Shown: positions 48,287 to 57,105 of the stretch, piece after piece | How the letters are laid out: each line of letters starts with the position of its first letter | How positions within the stretch are numbered: the stretch's first letter is position 1 | Assembly: GCF_016756535.1 (NCBI RefSeq) | Contig: NZ_AP023247.1 | Coordinates: 4,712,501 to 4,776,500 of the forward strand | Length of the DNA: 64,000 nucleotides | Direction of reading: 5' to 3' | Origin: Mesorhizobium sp. 131-2-1 | GTDB taxonomy: Bacteria > Pseudomonadota > Alphaproteobacteria > Rhizobiales > Rhizobiaceae | Notes under the pieces: model-generated | The model's database searches: none | What the model saw: only the letters and a program-made list of their open reading frames with translations | What the model was told of the DNA's origin: nothing | Position numbers and translations under genes: made by a program

Positions 48287-48420
48287 TCACGCCTGATAGC
48301 CTAGGCAGATGGCGCGCCCAGCGCGACGACGGCGCAGGCGCCGGCGCGGCGTCAGTTCCTCGCCGAGGAAGAACCGGCCGATGAAGGCGGCGAAGACGAC
48401 GCTGGTTTCGCGGATGGCAG
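48287..48420 (-). pseudogene. C-terminal relic of a DMT-family transporter
   Basis: On the minus strand the translation reads IRETSVVFAAFIGRFFLGEE, then LTPRR, the typical end of an EamA transporter. The following helix is only recovered by shifting frame (ACAVVALGA) and shifting back (ICLGYQA, stop). The rest of the gene is absent; upstream lies a dispersed repeat (module 2). A decayed fragment. Confidence 0.65.
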
Positions 48421-48466
48421 GCAGAAAACCGCTGCGCACTTTTCCTTGGAATTGGTCTAGCGCAGG
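48421..48466. repeat. Modular intergenic repeat, module 2 copy
   Basis: GAAAACCGCTGCGCACTTTT, then GGAATTGGTCTAGCG, matching 36371-36410 at most positions. The terminal CTAG contains the stop codon of the next minus-strand gene, as it does at 36404. Confidence 0.75.
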
Positions 48467-48909
48467 ACGCGGCAGCGGCCGTTATAGACCATCCATCGGT
48501 CGAAGCCCGAGACGCAGAATTCGACATTGTCGCCGATCGAGGCGAAGCCCTGGCCTTCCTCGATCAGGTACCAGATGGTGCGGGCGCGGCCATCGGACAG
48601 CCCGACGGTGGCGCCGCAATAGCGGCGGCCGATCGGCCATTTCTCGCTGGCCGGCAGGTAGCGGTGCTGGTGGATGCGGCGGAAATCGGTGATCGCGACA
48701 TCCGGCAGATGCGGCACGTGCTTCACCTGATAGGCGAAGCGGTTGGTGATCTTGTTCAGCACCCAGGCCTCGCCGCAGACGCCGCTGTCTTCGTCGGAAT
48801 AGACGGCGAGGTCGGCGGCATGCGCCGCCTGGGTGAAGCCAAGCGATGTGCCAAGCGGCGTGCAGAGCGAGATCAGCGCGGCAAGAGCGGAACGAGCGAA
48901 GCGAGTCAT
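48457..48909 (-). CDS. Exported hypothetical protein
   Basis: 150 residues from the ATG at 48909 (GAGAGG upstream). Signal peptide ending AAHAAD. The mature domain has four Cys (VCGEA, YCGAT, FCVSG, RCRVL), pairs of which may be disulfides, and a conserved-looking centre (VPHLPDVAITDFRRIHQHRY). No named family recognised. The stop codon comes from a dispersed repeat. Confidence 0.7.
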   Translation of the reverse strand: MTRFARSALAALISLCTPLGTSLGFTQAAHAADLAVYSDEDSGVCGEAWVLNKITNRFAYQVKHVPHLPDVAITDFRRIHQHRYLPASEKWPIGRRYCGATVGLSDGRARTIWYLIEEGQGFASIGDNVEFCVSGFDRWMVYNGRCRVLR

Positions 48910-49099
48910 GGCAGCCTCTCGAGATCGATTGCGCGCACTGTGCGGATTCGCTTGGCGGCGGTCAAGCGGTTGCGATGGCAATGGTTTCCAAGGCGTGGCC
49001 GCCGGCATCGGCGGCGGTGCAGGCCATCTCATCCGCGAGAGCCGGCGGCCGTCGTCACGCCAACGGCCTTGGTGGAGGCCACGCCGCGCGGTCAGCGCC

Positions 49100-49948
49100 C
49101 TACTCGCCCGCCAGCCAGTCCAGTGTCCAGCGCGACGGCTGCGCGACTGCCATGACCTTGTGCAGGGCCGGCAGCAGGATCCGCAATTCGCTTTCCAGCG
49201 TGAACGGAGGATTGACCACCACCATGCCGCTGCCGTCGAGGCTGGGCTCGCCGGACGGCGGCCGGATCTCGAAGCCGATGTCGAGCAGTTTCGGGATATC
49301 CGCCTCCTTCAGCGCCGCCCTGAACGCCGCGACTGCCTTGCGGTCCTTGATCGGATACCAGAGCGCATAGAGGCCGCCCGGCCAGCGTCTGTGCGCCCTC
49401 GCCAGCCCGTCGACGAGGCGGGAGAATTCCCCTTCCTCCTCGAAGGGTGGGTCGACGAGCACGAGACCGCGCTTCTCCTTCGGCGGCAGATGCGCGCCGA
49501 GCGCCAGCCAGCCGTCGAGCTCGATCACCCTTGCCTGGATATCACCGGCGAAGACGGCTTTGAGCCGCGCCGCGTCCTGGGGATGCAATTCGAGCGCCGT
49601 CAGCCGGTCCTGCTTGCGCAGCAGCTGCCTGGCGATCAGCGGCGAGCCCGGATAGGTCTTCATCTCGCCATTGGGGTTCAGCGCGCGAACGGCTTCGAGA
49701 TAGGGCGCCAGCAGCGCGGCGGCCCTCGCATCCAGCTGCACGCCCACCAGCCGGCCGATGCCGCCCTGCCACTCGCCGGTCTTCTGCGCTTCCACCGACG
49801 ACAGGTCGTAGCGGCCGATGCCGGCGTGAGTGTCGATGACGCGGAAGGCCTTGTCCTTCTGCTTCAGATAATCGACCAGCCGCGTCAGCACGACATGCTT
49901 GACGACATCGGCGAAGTTGCCGGCGTGGTAGGCGTGGCGATAGTTCAT
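49100..49948 (-). CDS. rlmJ: 23S rRNA (adenine-N6) methyltransferase RlmJ
   Basis: 282 residues. The opening NYRHAYHAGNFADVVKHVVL is diagnostic of RlmJ. Catalytic DPPFEEEGEF is the N6-adenine DPPF/Y motif; RVIDTHAGIGRYDL forms part of the SAM site. It methylates A2030 of 23S rRNA in E. coli. It stands next to a membrane protein gene on the same strand, 7 bp apart. Confidence 0.94.
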   Translation of the reverse strand: MNYRHAYHAGNFADVVKHVVLTRLVDYLKQKDKAFRVIDTHAGIGRYDLSSVEAQKTGEWQGGIGRLVGVQLDARAAALLAPYLEAVRALNPNGEMKTYPGSPLIARQLLRKQDRLTALELHPQDAARLKAVFAGDIQARVIELDGWLALGAHLPPKEKRGLVLVDPPFEEEGEFSRLVDGLARAHRRWPGGLYALWYPIKDRKAVAAFRAALKEADIPKLLDIGFEIRPPSGEPSLDGSGMVVVNPPFTLESELRILLPALHKVMAVAQPSRWTLDWLAGE

Positions 49949-49955
49949 GCCGCGC

Positions 49956-50576
49956 TCAATTCGACGAGCCGCCGCGGCCCCAGCGCGGTGGTGGCGGCTG
50001 CGAGTTGGGGTTCTGCGGCCGGCCGCCGCGGCCGAACGCCAGGGACAGGACCAGCCCGATCAGCCCTGCGCCCATCACCGCGTAGCCGACCGGCCGTGCC
50101 CGCTCGTCGATGGCGCCGGCTTCGGCGCGCAGCACGAGATCGACCGCCCGGATGGGGATGCCCTCGGCATCGCCCGGACCGACGGTGAAGAGATAGGGGC
50201 CGGGGCTGACCGTCTGGATCACGCCCGCCTCGTCGCGGAAGATCTTGTCCGGCAGCTGCGGGCTTGCCTGGCGCGGATTGTCGGAATGGTTGAACTGGAG
50301 CGTCGAGGCGAGCGCGGTGCGGCCGCCGGTGGCGGCGGTCAGCGTCAGCACGGTGCGCTGCTGCGAGACTATGCGCTCGGCCCGCGCGGTTAGGTCGACC
50401 AGCACCCTCAGCGGCGCGTCGCGCGCGGCGAGCGGCACCGTCACTGGCCGGAAGCGTCCCTGCTCGTAGACCCGCCAGGTGCCGATCTCGTGACCGGAGA
50501 AATTGCTCACCGCCCAGGGATAGAGCACGCCGATGGCGACGCCGGCAAAGAGGACAAGAACGAAGAGGAAGCGCAT
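49956..50576 (-). CDS. Hypothetical two-TM membrane protein
   Basis: 206 residues. One N-terminal helix (FLFVLVLFAGVAIGVLYPWAV), a periplasmic beta-rich domain of about 130 residues, a second helix (YAVMGAGLIGLVLSLAF) and a Pro/Gly-rich cytoplasmic tail. No family recognised. It is 7 bp upstream of rlmJ, so co-transcribed. Confidence 0.7.
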   Translation of the reverse strand: MRFLFVLVLFAGVAIGVLYPWAVSNFSGHEIGTWRVYEQGRFRPVTVPLAARDAPLRVLVDLTARAERIVSQQRTVLTLTAATGGRTALASTLQFNHSDNPRQASPQLPDKIFRDEAGVIQTVSPGPYLFTVGPGDAEGIPIRAVDLVLRAEAGAIDERARPVGYAVMGAGLIGLVLSLAFGRGGRPQNPNSQPPPPRWGRGGSSN

Positions 50577-50615
50577 CGAGGACCCTGGCAGCTAGTTCCG
50601 GTGGCCGTGATCACT

Positions 50616-51287
50616 TCAACCTTGCGCGGTCGCGGCCCGGGCACCATCGCGAATCCGCTCCATCTCGTCCAGCAGCATCTCCAGGCCGAGGTCGAAGGTC
50701 TTGTCGAACCCGGCGGTGCCGAAATAGGGCCCGGCCGCCATGACGCTGGGAAAATCGCGCGCCAGCTCTTCGTCGCTGACAGTCGTGACCGCCGACGGTC
50801 CCTTGGCGTAGCCGGCGGTCTCGTCGAGGATCGCGCCCATCAGATAGTAGCCGGCGGCGCGGAACAGCCGGGCGCTGAGCTCGGTCCCGAAGCCGCCCGC
50901 CTCGAACACGCCGATGATGCTATTCAGCTTGGCAAGACAGGGCGGCGAGTTCATGCGGTAGACCACGATGAACGGCGCGAAAGCCGGGTGCTCGGTCGCG
51001 ACACGGCGGAACTCCTGCATGCCGCCCCGGACCCTCTCGCGCCAGGTCAGGCTGTCGTCGGGGATGACCAGCGCGCTCATCTGCCGGTCGACCAGCGCTT
51101 CGTAGAGATGCGCCTGCGAGGGATAGTGGTGATAGATGCTCATCGCCTCGCAGCCGAGCGCCGCGGCGAGCTTGCGCATCGAAAAGCCGGAAAGCCCTTC
51201 CCGCTCGATCACCTCGAAGGCCGCGTCCTCGATCATGTCGCGGGACAGCCGGCCGCGCGCTCGCTTTTTTTTGCTCGATGTGTCCAT
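50616..51287 (-). CDS. TetR-family regulator
   Basis: 223 residues from the ATG at 51287; a TTG five codons upstream is possible. DNA-binding domain: MIEDAAFEVIEREGLSGFS, then LAAALGCEAMSIYHHY. Large helical C-terminal domain with YYLMGAILDETAGYA. Divergent from the AhpD-like gene; two strong palindromes lie in the gap. Confidence 0.93.
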   Translation of the reverse strand: MDTSSKKKRARGRLSRDMIEDAAFEVIEREGLSGFSMRKLAAALGCEAMSIYHHYPSQAHLYEALVDRQMSALVIPDDSLTWRERVRGGMQEFRRVATEHPAFAPFIVVYRMNSPPCLAKLNSIIGVFEAGGFGTELSARLFRAAGYYLMGAILDETAGYAKGPSAVTTVSDEELARDFPSVMAAGPYFGTAGFDKTFDLGLEMLLDEMERIRDGARAATAQG

Positions 51288-51302
51288 GGCGCTGCTTGAC
51301 AA

Positions 51303-51315
51303 CTTACGCTGTAAG
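51303..51315. promoter_or_regulatory. Candidate TetR operator 1
   Basis: CTTAC-GCT-GTAAG, perfect inverted repeat, 16 bp outside the TetR start codon. Confidence 0.65.
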
Positions 51316-51332
51316 GTTCATTTTCCACACTA

Positions 51333-51347
51333 CCTTACATCGTAAGG
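51333..51347. promoter_or_regulatory. Candidate TetR operator 2
   Basis: CCTTAC-ATC-GTAAGG, perfect 15-bp palindrome with the same half-site as operator 1. The centres are 31 bp apart, close to three helical turns, so two dimers would sit on one face of the DNA. Confidence 0.7.
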
Positions 51348-51372
51348 CTAACAATTGCCAGAGGAGAAAACC

Positions 51373-51852
51373 ATGTCGATCCATTGCACGCTTTCAAACA
51401 CGCATTCCTTCCTTCGCCTGGCGTCCGCATCCATGCTCGCGGCCGCTTGCGCCTTGATCCTGACCTTGGCCCCGGCGCCCGCCCAGGCCGATGACTACGA
51501 CGCGACGCTGAAGGACATCCAGTCGACCATGGGCGGCGTGCCGAGCTTCGTGAAACAGTTCCCGAAGGCCGGTCTGCCCGGCGCCTGGGCCGAGGTCAAG
51601 GCCATCGAGCTCAGCGACAAGACGGCGCTGCCGCCGAAGGTGAAATCGCTGATCTCTCTGGCGGTCGCCGCGCAGATCCCATGCAACTACTGCATCTGGT
51701 CGGACACGCAGGACGCCAAGCGCGCGGGCGCCACCGACGAGGAGATCCAGGAGGCGGTGGCGATGGCGGCGCTGACCCGCCACTGGAGCACGATCTTCAA
51801 CGGCATGCAGGTCGATTTCGAGCAGTTCAAGAAGGAGATGGGCGGGGAGTAG
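51373..51852 (+). CDS. Exported carboxymuconolactone decarboxylase/AhpD-like protein
   Basis: 159 residues from the ATG at 51373 (GAGGAG upstream). A signal peptide ending APAQADD, then one CMD domain with the AhpD-type redox motif CNYC followed by His-containing DTQDAKRAGATDEEIQEA. AhpD-like proteins are disulfide reductases or peroxidase partners; a periplasmic one is less common. Divergent TetR and its operators indicate induction. Confidence 0.85.
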   Translation: MSIHCTLSNTHSFLRLASASMLAAACALILTLAPAPAQADDYDATLKDIQSTMGGVPSFVKQFPKAGLPGAWAEVKAIELSDKTALPPKVKSLISLAVAAQIPCNYCIWSDTQDAKRAGATDEEIQEAVAMAALTRHWSTIFNGMQVDFEQFKKEMGGE

Positions 51853-51885
51853 GCCGCCGCCGGCAAAGGTTTCGGCATGATCGAT

Positions 51886-51908
51886 AAGGCCCGCTGTTCG
51901 CGGGCCTT
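51886..51908 (+). terminator. Putative terminator after the AhpD-like gene
   Basis: A 9-bp perfect stem with a 5-base loop, 34 bp after the stop; followed by GTTGTT rather than a full T-run. Confidence 0.55.
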
Positions 51909-52039
51909 GTTGTCCACTGGTCAGACCCCTCCGTCCAATCCGGGCAACTGGCTCGGAAGCCCTGCCCCGGATGTCCTCAGGCGCTAGCCCCGCAGCCGGT
52001 TTTCGTGGAGCGACGCCCGACCCCGCCCGTTGCACCCCA

Positions 52040-52145
52040 GAGTGGAAACGCCACTCCGAGCCGGTTGAAACCCGGCCGGCTTGCCGAGGTGGGCAGCACA
52101 CCCGCCTGCCGGGCGGGCGACGGCGGCTCCGCGGCTCTGTCGCCC
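52040..52145. ncRNA. Possible structured RNA or hairpin array
   Basis: Adjacent perfect stems GAGTGG/CCACTC (52040-52056), GCCGG/CCGGC (52060-52076), CCCGCC/GGCGGG (52101-52117) and, as an alternative to the last, GGGCGAC/GTCGCCC (52115-52145). Such density in a non-coding stretch suggests a folded RNA, but strand, ends and expression are unknown, and high GC content alone makes stems common. Confidence 0.3.
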
Positions 52146-52438
52146 AACCGCGATCCGGGCAGGCGCAGACAACAATCGCACCGACTTTCGCCGGCGCTGA
52201 TCGTGGTCCGGCCAAAAGCATCTGTATTTCCCAAGGTCGACCAAGCACATCCGCGGCGCAAGGAAAGATAGACTTGCGATGCACTTGCCGGCTCGATCAT
52301 CCGACACCTTCAAGCCCACCAGCGCCGTTGGCTACAAAGCTTTTCTCACTGGCCTGAGTGCCTGCTTCTCCGCTGACCGCGACCGCTATCGCCACCCCAT
52401 TCCGGACCGGCGGAAGCCCCGATCCGCGCGGCTCATGA

Positions 52439-52466
52439 TTAACCAATCGCGAATGAGTGAGGTTAA
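52439..52466. promoter_or_regulatory. Inverted repeat TTAACC-N16-GGTTAA upstream of the epimerase operon
   Basis: TTAACC at 52439-52444 and GGTTAA at 52461-52466, 16 bases apart, about 310 bp before the decarboxylase start. The same arrangement with the same spacing is at 61283-61310. Half-sites resemble the TTAACC part of CtrA sites. Confidence 0.55.
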
Positions 52467-52773
52467 CAAACACCTAATTTAGTTGACTACTATCCCCACA
52501 GGTATATTTTTATATGTGTTGGGTGTGCAATTTGGGCGAGCAAGATCGGCGATGGTGGCAACCACGCGTGATCGCGATTGATGGGGCATAGCGGGCTGAG
52601 CGGCAATCAATAAGCCGTACAGTACAGCTCCCGCAAACTCAGACTTTTTTACGCACATCATGGGTGATGGCATCTTTGGCTGACGCCGAGGGTTCGCCAC
52701 GGTTTCAGGACTTGGTCGAGCAATGCTCTTGCCTGGCCGGGGCGGTGGTGTGCGTGCCGAGTAAGGGGGTGTC

Positions 52774-53841
52774 ATGAGCAGGATTATGAAGGTCGTGAAG
52801 CTCGGCCAGGGGGCTGGCCGCAAAGGCGCCAATGCCGATCGTGGCCGTGCGCTGGTCGCCGGTGGCGCGGGCTTCCTGGGTTCGCATTTGTGCGAAAGAT
52901 TGCTGCTCGACGGCTACGAGGTCGTCGTCCTCGACAACTTCCACACCGGAAAGCGCTACAACCTCAACGGCATGCATCGCGACCCGTTCTTCACCTGCAT
53001 CAAGCACGACATCGTCGACGCATTGCCGATGGACCTTGCGGTCGACGAGATCTACAACCTCGCCTGCCCCGCCTCCCCGCCGCATTACCAGGCCGATCCG
53101 ATCCATACGTTCAAGACGAGCGTGCTGGGTTCGATCAACCTTCTGGAGCTCGCCCGCCGCCACAAGGCCAAGATCTTCCAGGCTTCGACCTCCGAGATCT
53201 ACGGCGACCCGCTGGTGCATCCGCAGCCCGAGAGCTATTTCGGCAACGTCAACACGCATGGCCCGCGCTCCTGCTATGACGAGGGCAAGCGCTCGGCCGA
53301 AACGCTGTTCTACGACTATTCGCGGACATACGGCATCGACGTCCGTGTCGCCCGCATCTTCAACACCTATGGCCCGCGCATGCAGCCCGACGACGGCCGC
53401 GTGGTGTCGAACTTCATCGTCCAGGCGCTGCGCGGCGAGGACATTACCGTCTACGGCAGCGGCACGCAGACGCGCTCCTTCTGCTTCGTGGACGACCTCA
53501 TTGAAGGCTTCGTCCGGCTGATGAACGCCCCGGCGGCGGCGCCGCATCCGGTCAATCTCGGCAACCCCGTCGAGTTCACCATCATGGAGCTGGCAGAGCT
53601 GGTCGTCGGTTACACGAATTCCCGCTCGCGCATCGTGCACCGGCCGCTGCCGGTCGACGATCCGAAGCAGCGCAAGCCCGATATTTCCTTCGCCAGGCAG
53701 CATCTCGGCTGGGAGCCGAAGGTCGCCTTGAGCGAAGGCCTCGCCCACACCACGGCGTATTTCGACGCATTGCTCGGCGGCCGCCGGTTCGCCGCCCCGC
53801 GCAGCAGCCTCAGGTGGGTCAGGGAGGCTGCGGTGTCATGA
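52774..53841 (+). CDS. UDP-glucuronate decarboxylase (UDP-xylose synthase type)
   Basis: 355 residues, extended SDR. NAD-binding [12 protein letters not shown] near residue 30, UXS signature [13 protein letters not shown], and YDEGKR with the catalytic Tyr and Lys. The conserved [14 protein letters not shown] and [16 protein letters not shown] complete the family pattern. It converts UDP-GlcA to UDP-xylose (or the 4-keto intermediate). It is the first gene of a two-gene operon with galE and is preceded by a long regulatory region. Confidence 0.9.
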   Translation: MSRIMKVVKLGQGAGRKGANADRGRALVAGGAGFLGSHLCERLLLDGYEVVVLDNFHTGKRYNLNGMHRDPFFTCIKHDIVDALPMDLAVDEIYNLACPASPPHYQADPIHTFKTSVLGSINLLELARRHKAKIFQASTSEIYGDPLVHPQPESYFGNVNTHGPRSCYDEGKRSAETLFYDYSRTYGIDVRVARIFNTYGPRMQPDDGRVVSNFIVQALRGEDITVYGSGTQTRSFCFVDDLIEGFVRLMNAPAAAPHPVNLGNPVEFTIMELAELVVGYTNSRSRIVHRPLPVDDPKQRKPDISFARQHLGWEPKVALSEGLAHTTAYFDALLGGRRFAAPRSSLRWVREAAVS

Positions 53842-54977
53842 CTCGTCGCCCGGTCCTCGTAACCGGTGGCGCCGGCTTCATCGGCAGCCACACCTGCAAG
53901 CTGCTCTCGGCAGGCGGTTACCTGCCGGTGGTCTACGACAATTTGAGCCGCGGCAACGAGGAATCCGTCTGCTGGGGTCCGCTGATCGTCGGCGATATCC
54001 GCGATCGTCGGGCGCTCGAACGGGTGATCACCACCCGTCGGCCACAGGCGATCATCCACTTCGCAGCACTCGCCTATGTTGGCGAGTCGGTCGGTGAGCC
54101 GGCCGACTATTATTCGACCAACGTGGCGGGAACGATCGCGGTGCTCGATGTGGCGCGGGCGCATGGCATCGACAACATCATCTTTTCCTCGAGCTGCGCG
54201 ACCTACGGCGTGCCCGAAACCCTGCCGGTGCGCGAGACCTCGCCGCAGAACCCGATCAGCCCCTATGGACGCACCAAGCTGATGGGCGAGCAGATCATCA
54301 AGGACTATGCCTCGGCCTACGGCATGAAATACGCGATCCTGCGCTACTTCAACGCCTGCGGCGCCGATCCCGAGGGAGAGCTTGGCGAATGGCATACGCC
54401 TGAAACGCACCTGATACCCAGAGTGCTGATGGCAGCGTCCGGCATGATCGACGCGATCGAGGTTTTCGGCACCGACTACGACACGGTCGACGGCACCTGC
54501 GTGCGCGACTACATCCATGTCAGCGACCTTGCCCGCGCGCACCTCAAGGCCCTGATGCATCTGGAAGCCGGCGGCGAAAGCCTGTCGGTCAATCTCGGTA
54601 CCGGCCGAGGCGTATCCATCAACGAGATCCTGGACGCGGTCGGCCGCATGACGGCGCGCCCGGTTCCGGTCGTCCATCGGGCTCGGCGTCCCGGCGACCC
54701 GGCCGAACTCTATGCCGATCCGAGCTTGGCGCGCGAGCAGTTGGGCTTCGTGGCGGAGCTGTCCGACATCGACACCATTGTCAGGACGGCCGCGCCCTTC
54801 TTCGGACTCGGGCCGGCAATGCCGGCGCCAGCAATCTCTGTCCCGACTGCCACGGCCGCGTCGCGCGCCAGACGCGCGCCGCACGACACGAACACCGGCA
54901 AACAACGCCAGCCCGCAAGGCTAGCAGTCGTCCCTGTGAGTAATGCGTCGGGGCGCGGGCTCGCTGAGTTGGGTTGA
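53838..54977 (+). CDS. UDP-glucose 4-epimerase family protein (GalE-like)
   Basis: 379 residues from the ATG at 53838, overlapping the decarboxylase stop. [12 protein letters not shown] for [11 protein letters not shown] with the catalytic Ser/Thr region, YGRTKLMGE with Tyr and Lys, and the GalE blocks [14 protein letters not shown] and [13 protein letters not shown]. About 50 residues longer than GalE at the C-terminus, with a Pro/Ala/Arg-rich tail. It would supply UDP-galactose or another epimerised sugar for polysaccharide. Confidence 0.9.
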   Translation: MTRRPVLVTGGAGFIGSHTCKLLSAGGYLPVVYDNLSRGNEESVCWGPLIVGDIRDRRALERVITTRRPQAIIHFAALAYVGESVGEPADYYSTNVAGTIAVLDVARAHGIDNIIFSSSCATYGVPETLPVRETSPQNPISPYGRTKLMGEQIIKDYASAYGMKYAILRYFNACGADPEGELGEWHTPETHLIPRVLMAASGMIDAIEVFGTDYDTVDGTCVRDYIHVSDLARAHLKALMHLEAGGESLSVNLGTGRGVSINEILDAVGRMTARPVPVVHRARRPGDPAELYADPSLAREQLGFVAELSDIDTIVRTAAPFFGLGPAMPAPAISVPTATAASRARRAPHDTNTGKQRQPARLAVVPVSNASGRGLAELG

Positions 54978-55040
54978 GGGCTTTCTCAGCGGGCCTCTTC
55001 TTGTCTGATCCGCCGCCGGCGGCCAGACCTGATTACCGGA

Positions 55041-55199
55041 GCGGTTCGGCTTTTGAATTGCCGACCCGCCCCAATATTTGGTCTAAGCAGTTCCAGGCAA
55101 CCACCACGCACCTTCCTGGAGTTGCTCACGGGCGGTTCGGCGTTTCGACGAAACGCTGAACCGCCCTATTTCTTTTGTTTTGACGCAATCCCTGACGGG
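55041..55199. repeat. Modular intergenic repeat, two module 1 copies
   Basis: The copy at 55133-55199 matches 36307-36372 closely (CTGAACCGCCCTA, TTGTTTTGACGCAAT). A more diverged copy is at 55041-55085. Between them a hairpin AGCAGTTCCAGG / CCTGGAGTTGCT resembles the end of module 2 in inverted form. Confidence 0.7.
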
Positions 55200-55267
55200 T
55201 GCAGCGGTCTGGGCGACATGCATGAAGACAAAGGTCCGCCGACTGAATCCGTTTCAGCGTATGGCGC

Positions 55268-55840
55268 TCAGCCCTTCGACTCCACCAGCTTGCGCGCCGT
55301 ATCGAATTCGATGCTCTTGGCATCGCCTTCCTGGAATTTCTGGTGTTCGTCAGCGGGGTGGTCGGACGCGTGCTTGAAGCTGTACCACCCGCCATCCGGA
55401 TCCTTGCGCTGCTCGACATTGCCGTCCTGGATACGATGGCTGAAGCAGGTGCGGACCGGCGTCGCGGCATAGGTCTTGGAGCGCCAGACAAGCTCCATGC
55501 ACATCTTGCCGTCATTGGTCAGCAGCCATCTGCCTTCGGCGATGGAAGTGGAACCTTGCTCGGCCGTCCAGGCGCGCAGGCGCCTGTCCTGCGCAAAATA
55601 GGCGGCTCCATCCTGCCAGTTCCACGTACGGTCCGCATAGAACAGCTGCATCTCGAACGCCGTTGGAACGGCCTGGGTGGGGGCGCGATCCTTCGCGGCG
55701 GCCGTATTCGCGGCAGCGGCAAACCCGCCACAGGCGATGAGAGCCATCAGCAAGGCGCGCCTCGCAAGTGGGCTCCGCAGCACCCAATTTTCCGGCTGAT
55801 ATGGCAACAAGCTTTGAGCCGTCGATATGGTGGGTCGCAT
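55268..55840 (-). CDS. Exported DUF995-like protein
   Basis: 190 residues from the ATG at 55840, with GGGGAGG upstream. Signal or anchor around residues 26-46 (RRALLMALIACGGFAAAANT). The mature part has FEMQLFYADRTWNWQDGAAY and LVWRSKTYAATPVRTCFSHR, which I match to DUF995, a small Rhizobiales family of unknown function. It lies in the polysaccharide region, opposite in strand to its neighbours. Confidence 0.65.
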   Translation of the reverse strand: MRPTISTAQSLLPYQPENWVLRSPLARRALLMALIACGGFAAAANTAAAKDRAPTQAVPTAFEMQLFYADRTWNWQDGAAYFAQDRRLRAWTAEQGSTSIAEGRWLLTNDGKMCMELVWRSKTYAATPVRTCFSHRIQDGNVEQRKDPDGGWYSFKHASDHPADEHQKFQEGDAKSIEFDTARKLVESKG

Positions 55841-56133
55841 GTTGGTTTCGCCTCCCCGATACGGCGCCAACACAAACCCAAGCCTTCCCCAAGGCATCGC
55901 AGTTGCCGCCCCCGCCCGCTATTAATCGACACGCGCGGAGCGGTGTCAACCGGTTGTAGAGTGAGGTCGAACACATCTTCTCGACGCGCCGGAACCAAGC
56001 TTGTGGATTCGAACAGACTGCTGGTCTATAGGAGCAGCCGCATTGAAGGAGCCGCGGCCTTAGGGCTCAAGGGCTGCCAATCGGCGACGGACCCGATCCC
56101 GGCCGATCCCCGGGAACACGCGGACCTCACCCG

Positions 56134-57105
56134 ATGCAGCCCACCGGAGCGCGGCGGCGGAAGCCTGCGGAGAATTGGTTGAAACGAGCAGTCTCGATAG
56201 TCGTTACCCTGGCGCTGCTGGCCTGGCTTGCCAGCGACGCGCGCTGGAAGATGGTGGGCGACGCATTCGACCGTGTCACGCCTGCCGCCTTCGTGGCCGT
56301 GGCCGTTGCCTTGTTCGTCACCTACGTGCTGCGCGCGCTGCGCGTCTGCGACGAATTCCGCGGCGAGGTGAACGGTCGTTTCGGCGCCTGCCTGCGCGTC
56401 ATCCTGATCCATAACGCGATGATCAATGTCGTGCCTTTCCGTGGCGGCGAGACAGCCTTTCCGCTGCTTTTGCGCCAGGTTTTCGGCATCCCGATCATGC
56501 GCGCCAGCGCATCGCTTCTGTGGTTCCGGCTGCAGGACGCCTTCGTCGTCGCCATCCTCGCCTGCCTGGTGTGGCCAGGGCTGCATCCAGCGCTGCGGGC
56601 CGCGGGGATCGCGGCGCTGACAATTGCCGCCTGGTATCTGCCCCGCTGGGCGCGCGCGCCGCACGACTGGGCGGGGCGCGGCCGGCTGGTGGCCAAGCTC
56701 GGCCTCCTTCGCGACATCTTCACCGAGGCTACGGGACGCTCCCGCTACGGCTGGTGGTGGACGGTCGCCAACTGGGCGCTGAAGCTTTCGGTGCAGGCAT
56801 GGCTGCTGGCGCTGATGCTGGGGACATCCTTCACCACCGCCTTTCCGGGCGTGGTCGGCGCCGAGGGCGCGGCTATCTTGCCGGTGCAGGGCGTTGCCGG
56901 CTTCGGCACCTATGAGGCGGGCGCGGCGGCGGCGCTGCTCACCTCCGGCATCGCCGTGAAAAGCGGTCTGCAGGCGGCGCTCGCGCTGCATCTGTTCATC
57001 TTCGGCTCGGCCATCGCCACCGGCGCGATCGCCTGGCTGTTCCCCTCGAAATCGACGCTGCCGGAAAGTCCGGCGGCGGAAACAGCAAGGAAGTCCTCGC
57101 TATGA
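56134..57105 (+). CDS. LPG-synthase-type (flippase-like) integral membrane protein
   Basis: 323 residues, about seven membrane helices. The conserved positions of the AglD/MprF-N-like family are present: VLRALRVCDEF, NAMINVVPFRGGETAFPLLLR, and GAEGAAILPVQGVAGFGTYEAG. Members move or modify lipid-linked substrates. The stop overlaps the start of a family 2 glycosyltransferase gene as ATGA, so the pair probably works together in lipid-linked sugar transfer. Confidence 0.85.
   Translation: MQPTGARRRKPAENWLKRAVSIVVTLALLAWLASDARWKMVGDAFDRVTPAAFVAVAVALFVTYVLRALRVCDEFRGEVNGRFGACLRVILIHNAMINVVPFRGGETAFPLLLRQVFGIPIMRASASLLWFRLQDAFVVAILACLVWPGLHPALRAAGIAALTIAAWYLPRWARAPHDWAGRGRLVAKLGLLRDIFTEATGRSRYGWWWTVANWALKLSVQAWLLALMLGTSFTTAFPGVVGAEGAAILPVQGVAGFGTYEAGAAAALLTSGIAVKSGLQAALALHLFIFGSAIATGAIAWLFPSKSTLPESPAAETARKSSL

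Larger units (their letters stand above)
51853..52773. other. Long intergenic region between the AhpD-like gene and the polysaccharide genes
   Basis: About 920 bp. A hairpin at 51886-51908 (AAGGCCCGC / GCGGGCCTT) probably ends the AhpD-like transcript. A GC-rich block at 52040-52145 has several stable hairpins (listed separately). From 52430 the DNA is AT-rich with the TTAACC/GGTTAA pair and presumably the promoter of the epimerase operon. No gene is convincing. Confidence 0.5.

Noticed and set aside
51977..52300. 107-codon minus-strand frame in the long intergenic region
   Set aside because: Composition is that of a chance GC-rich frame, it runs through the hairpin cluster, and it has no start context or recognised domain.
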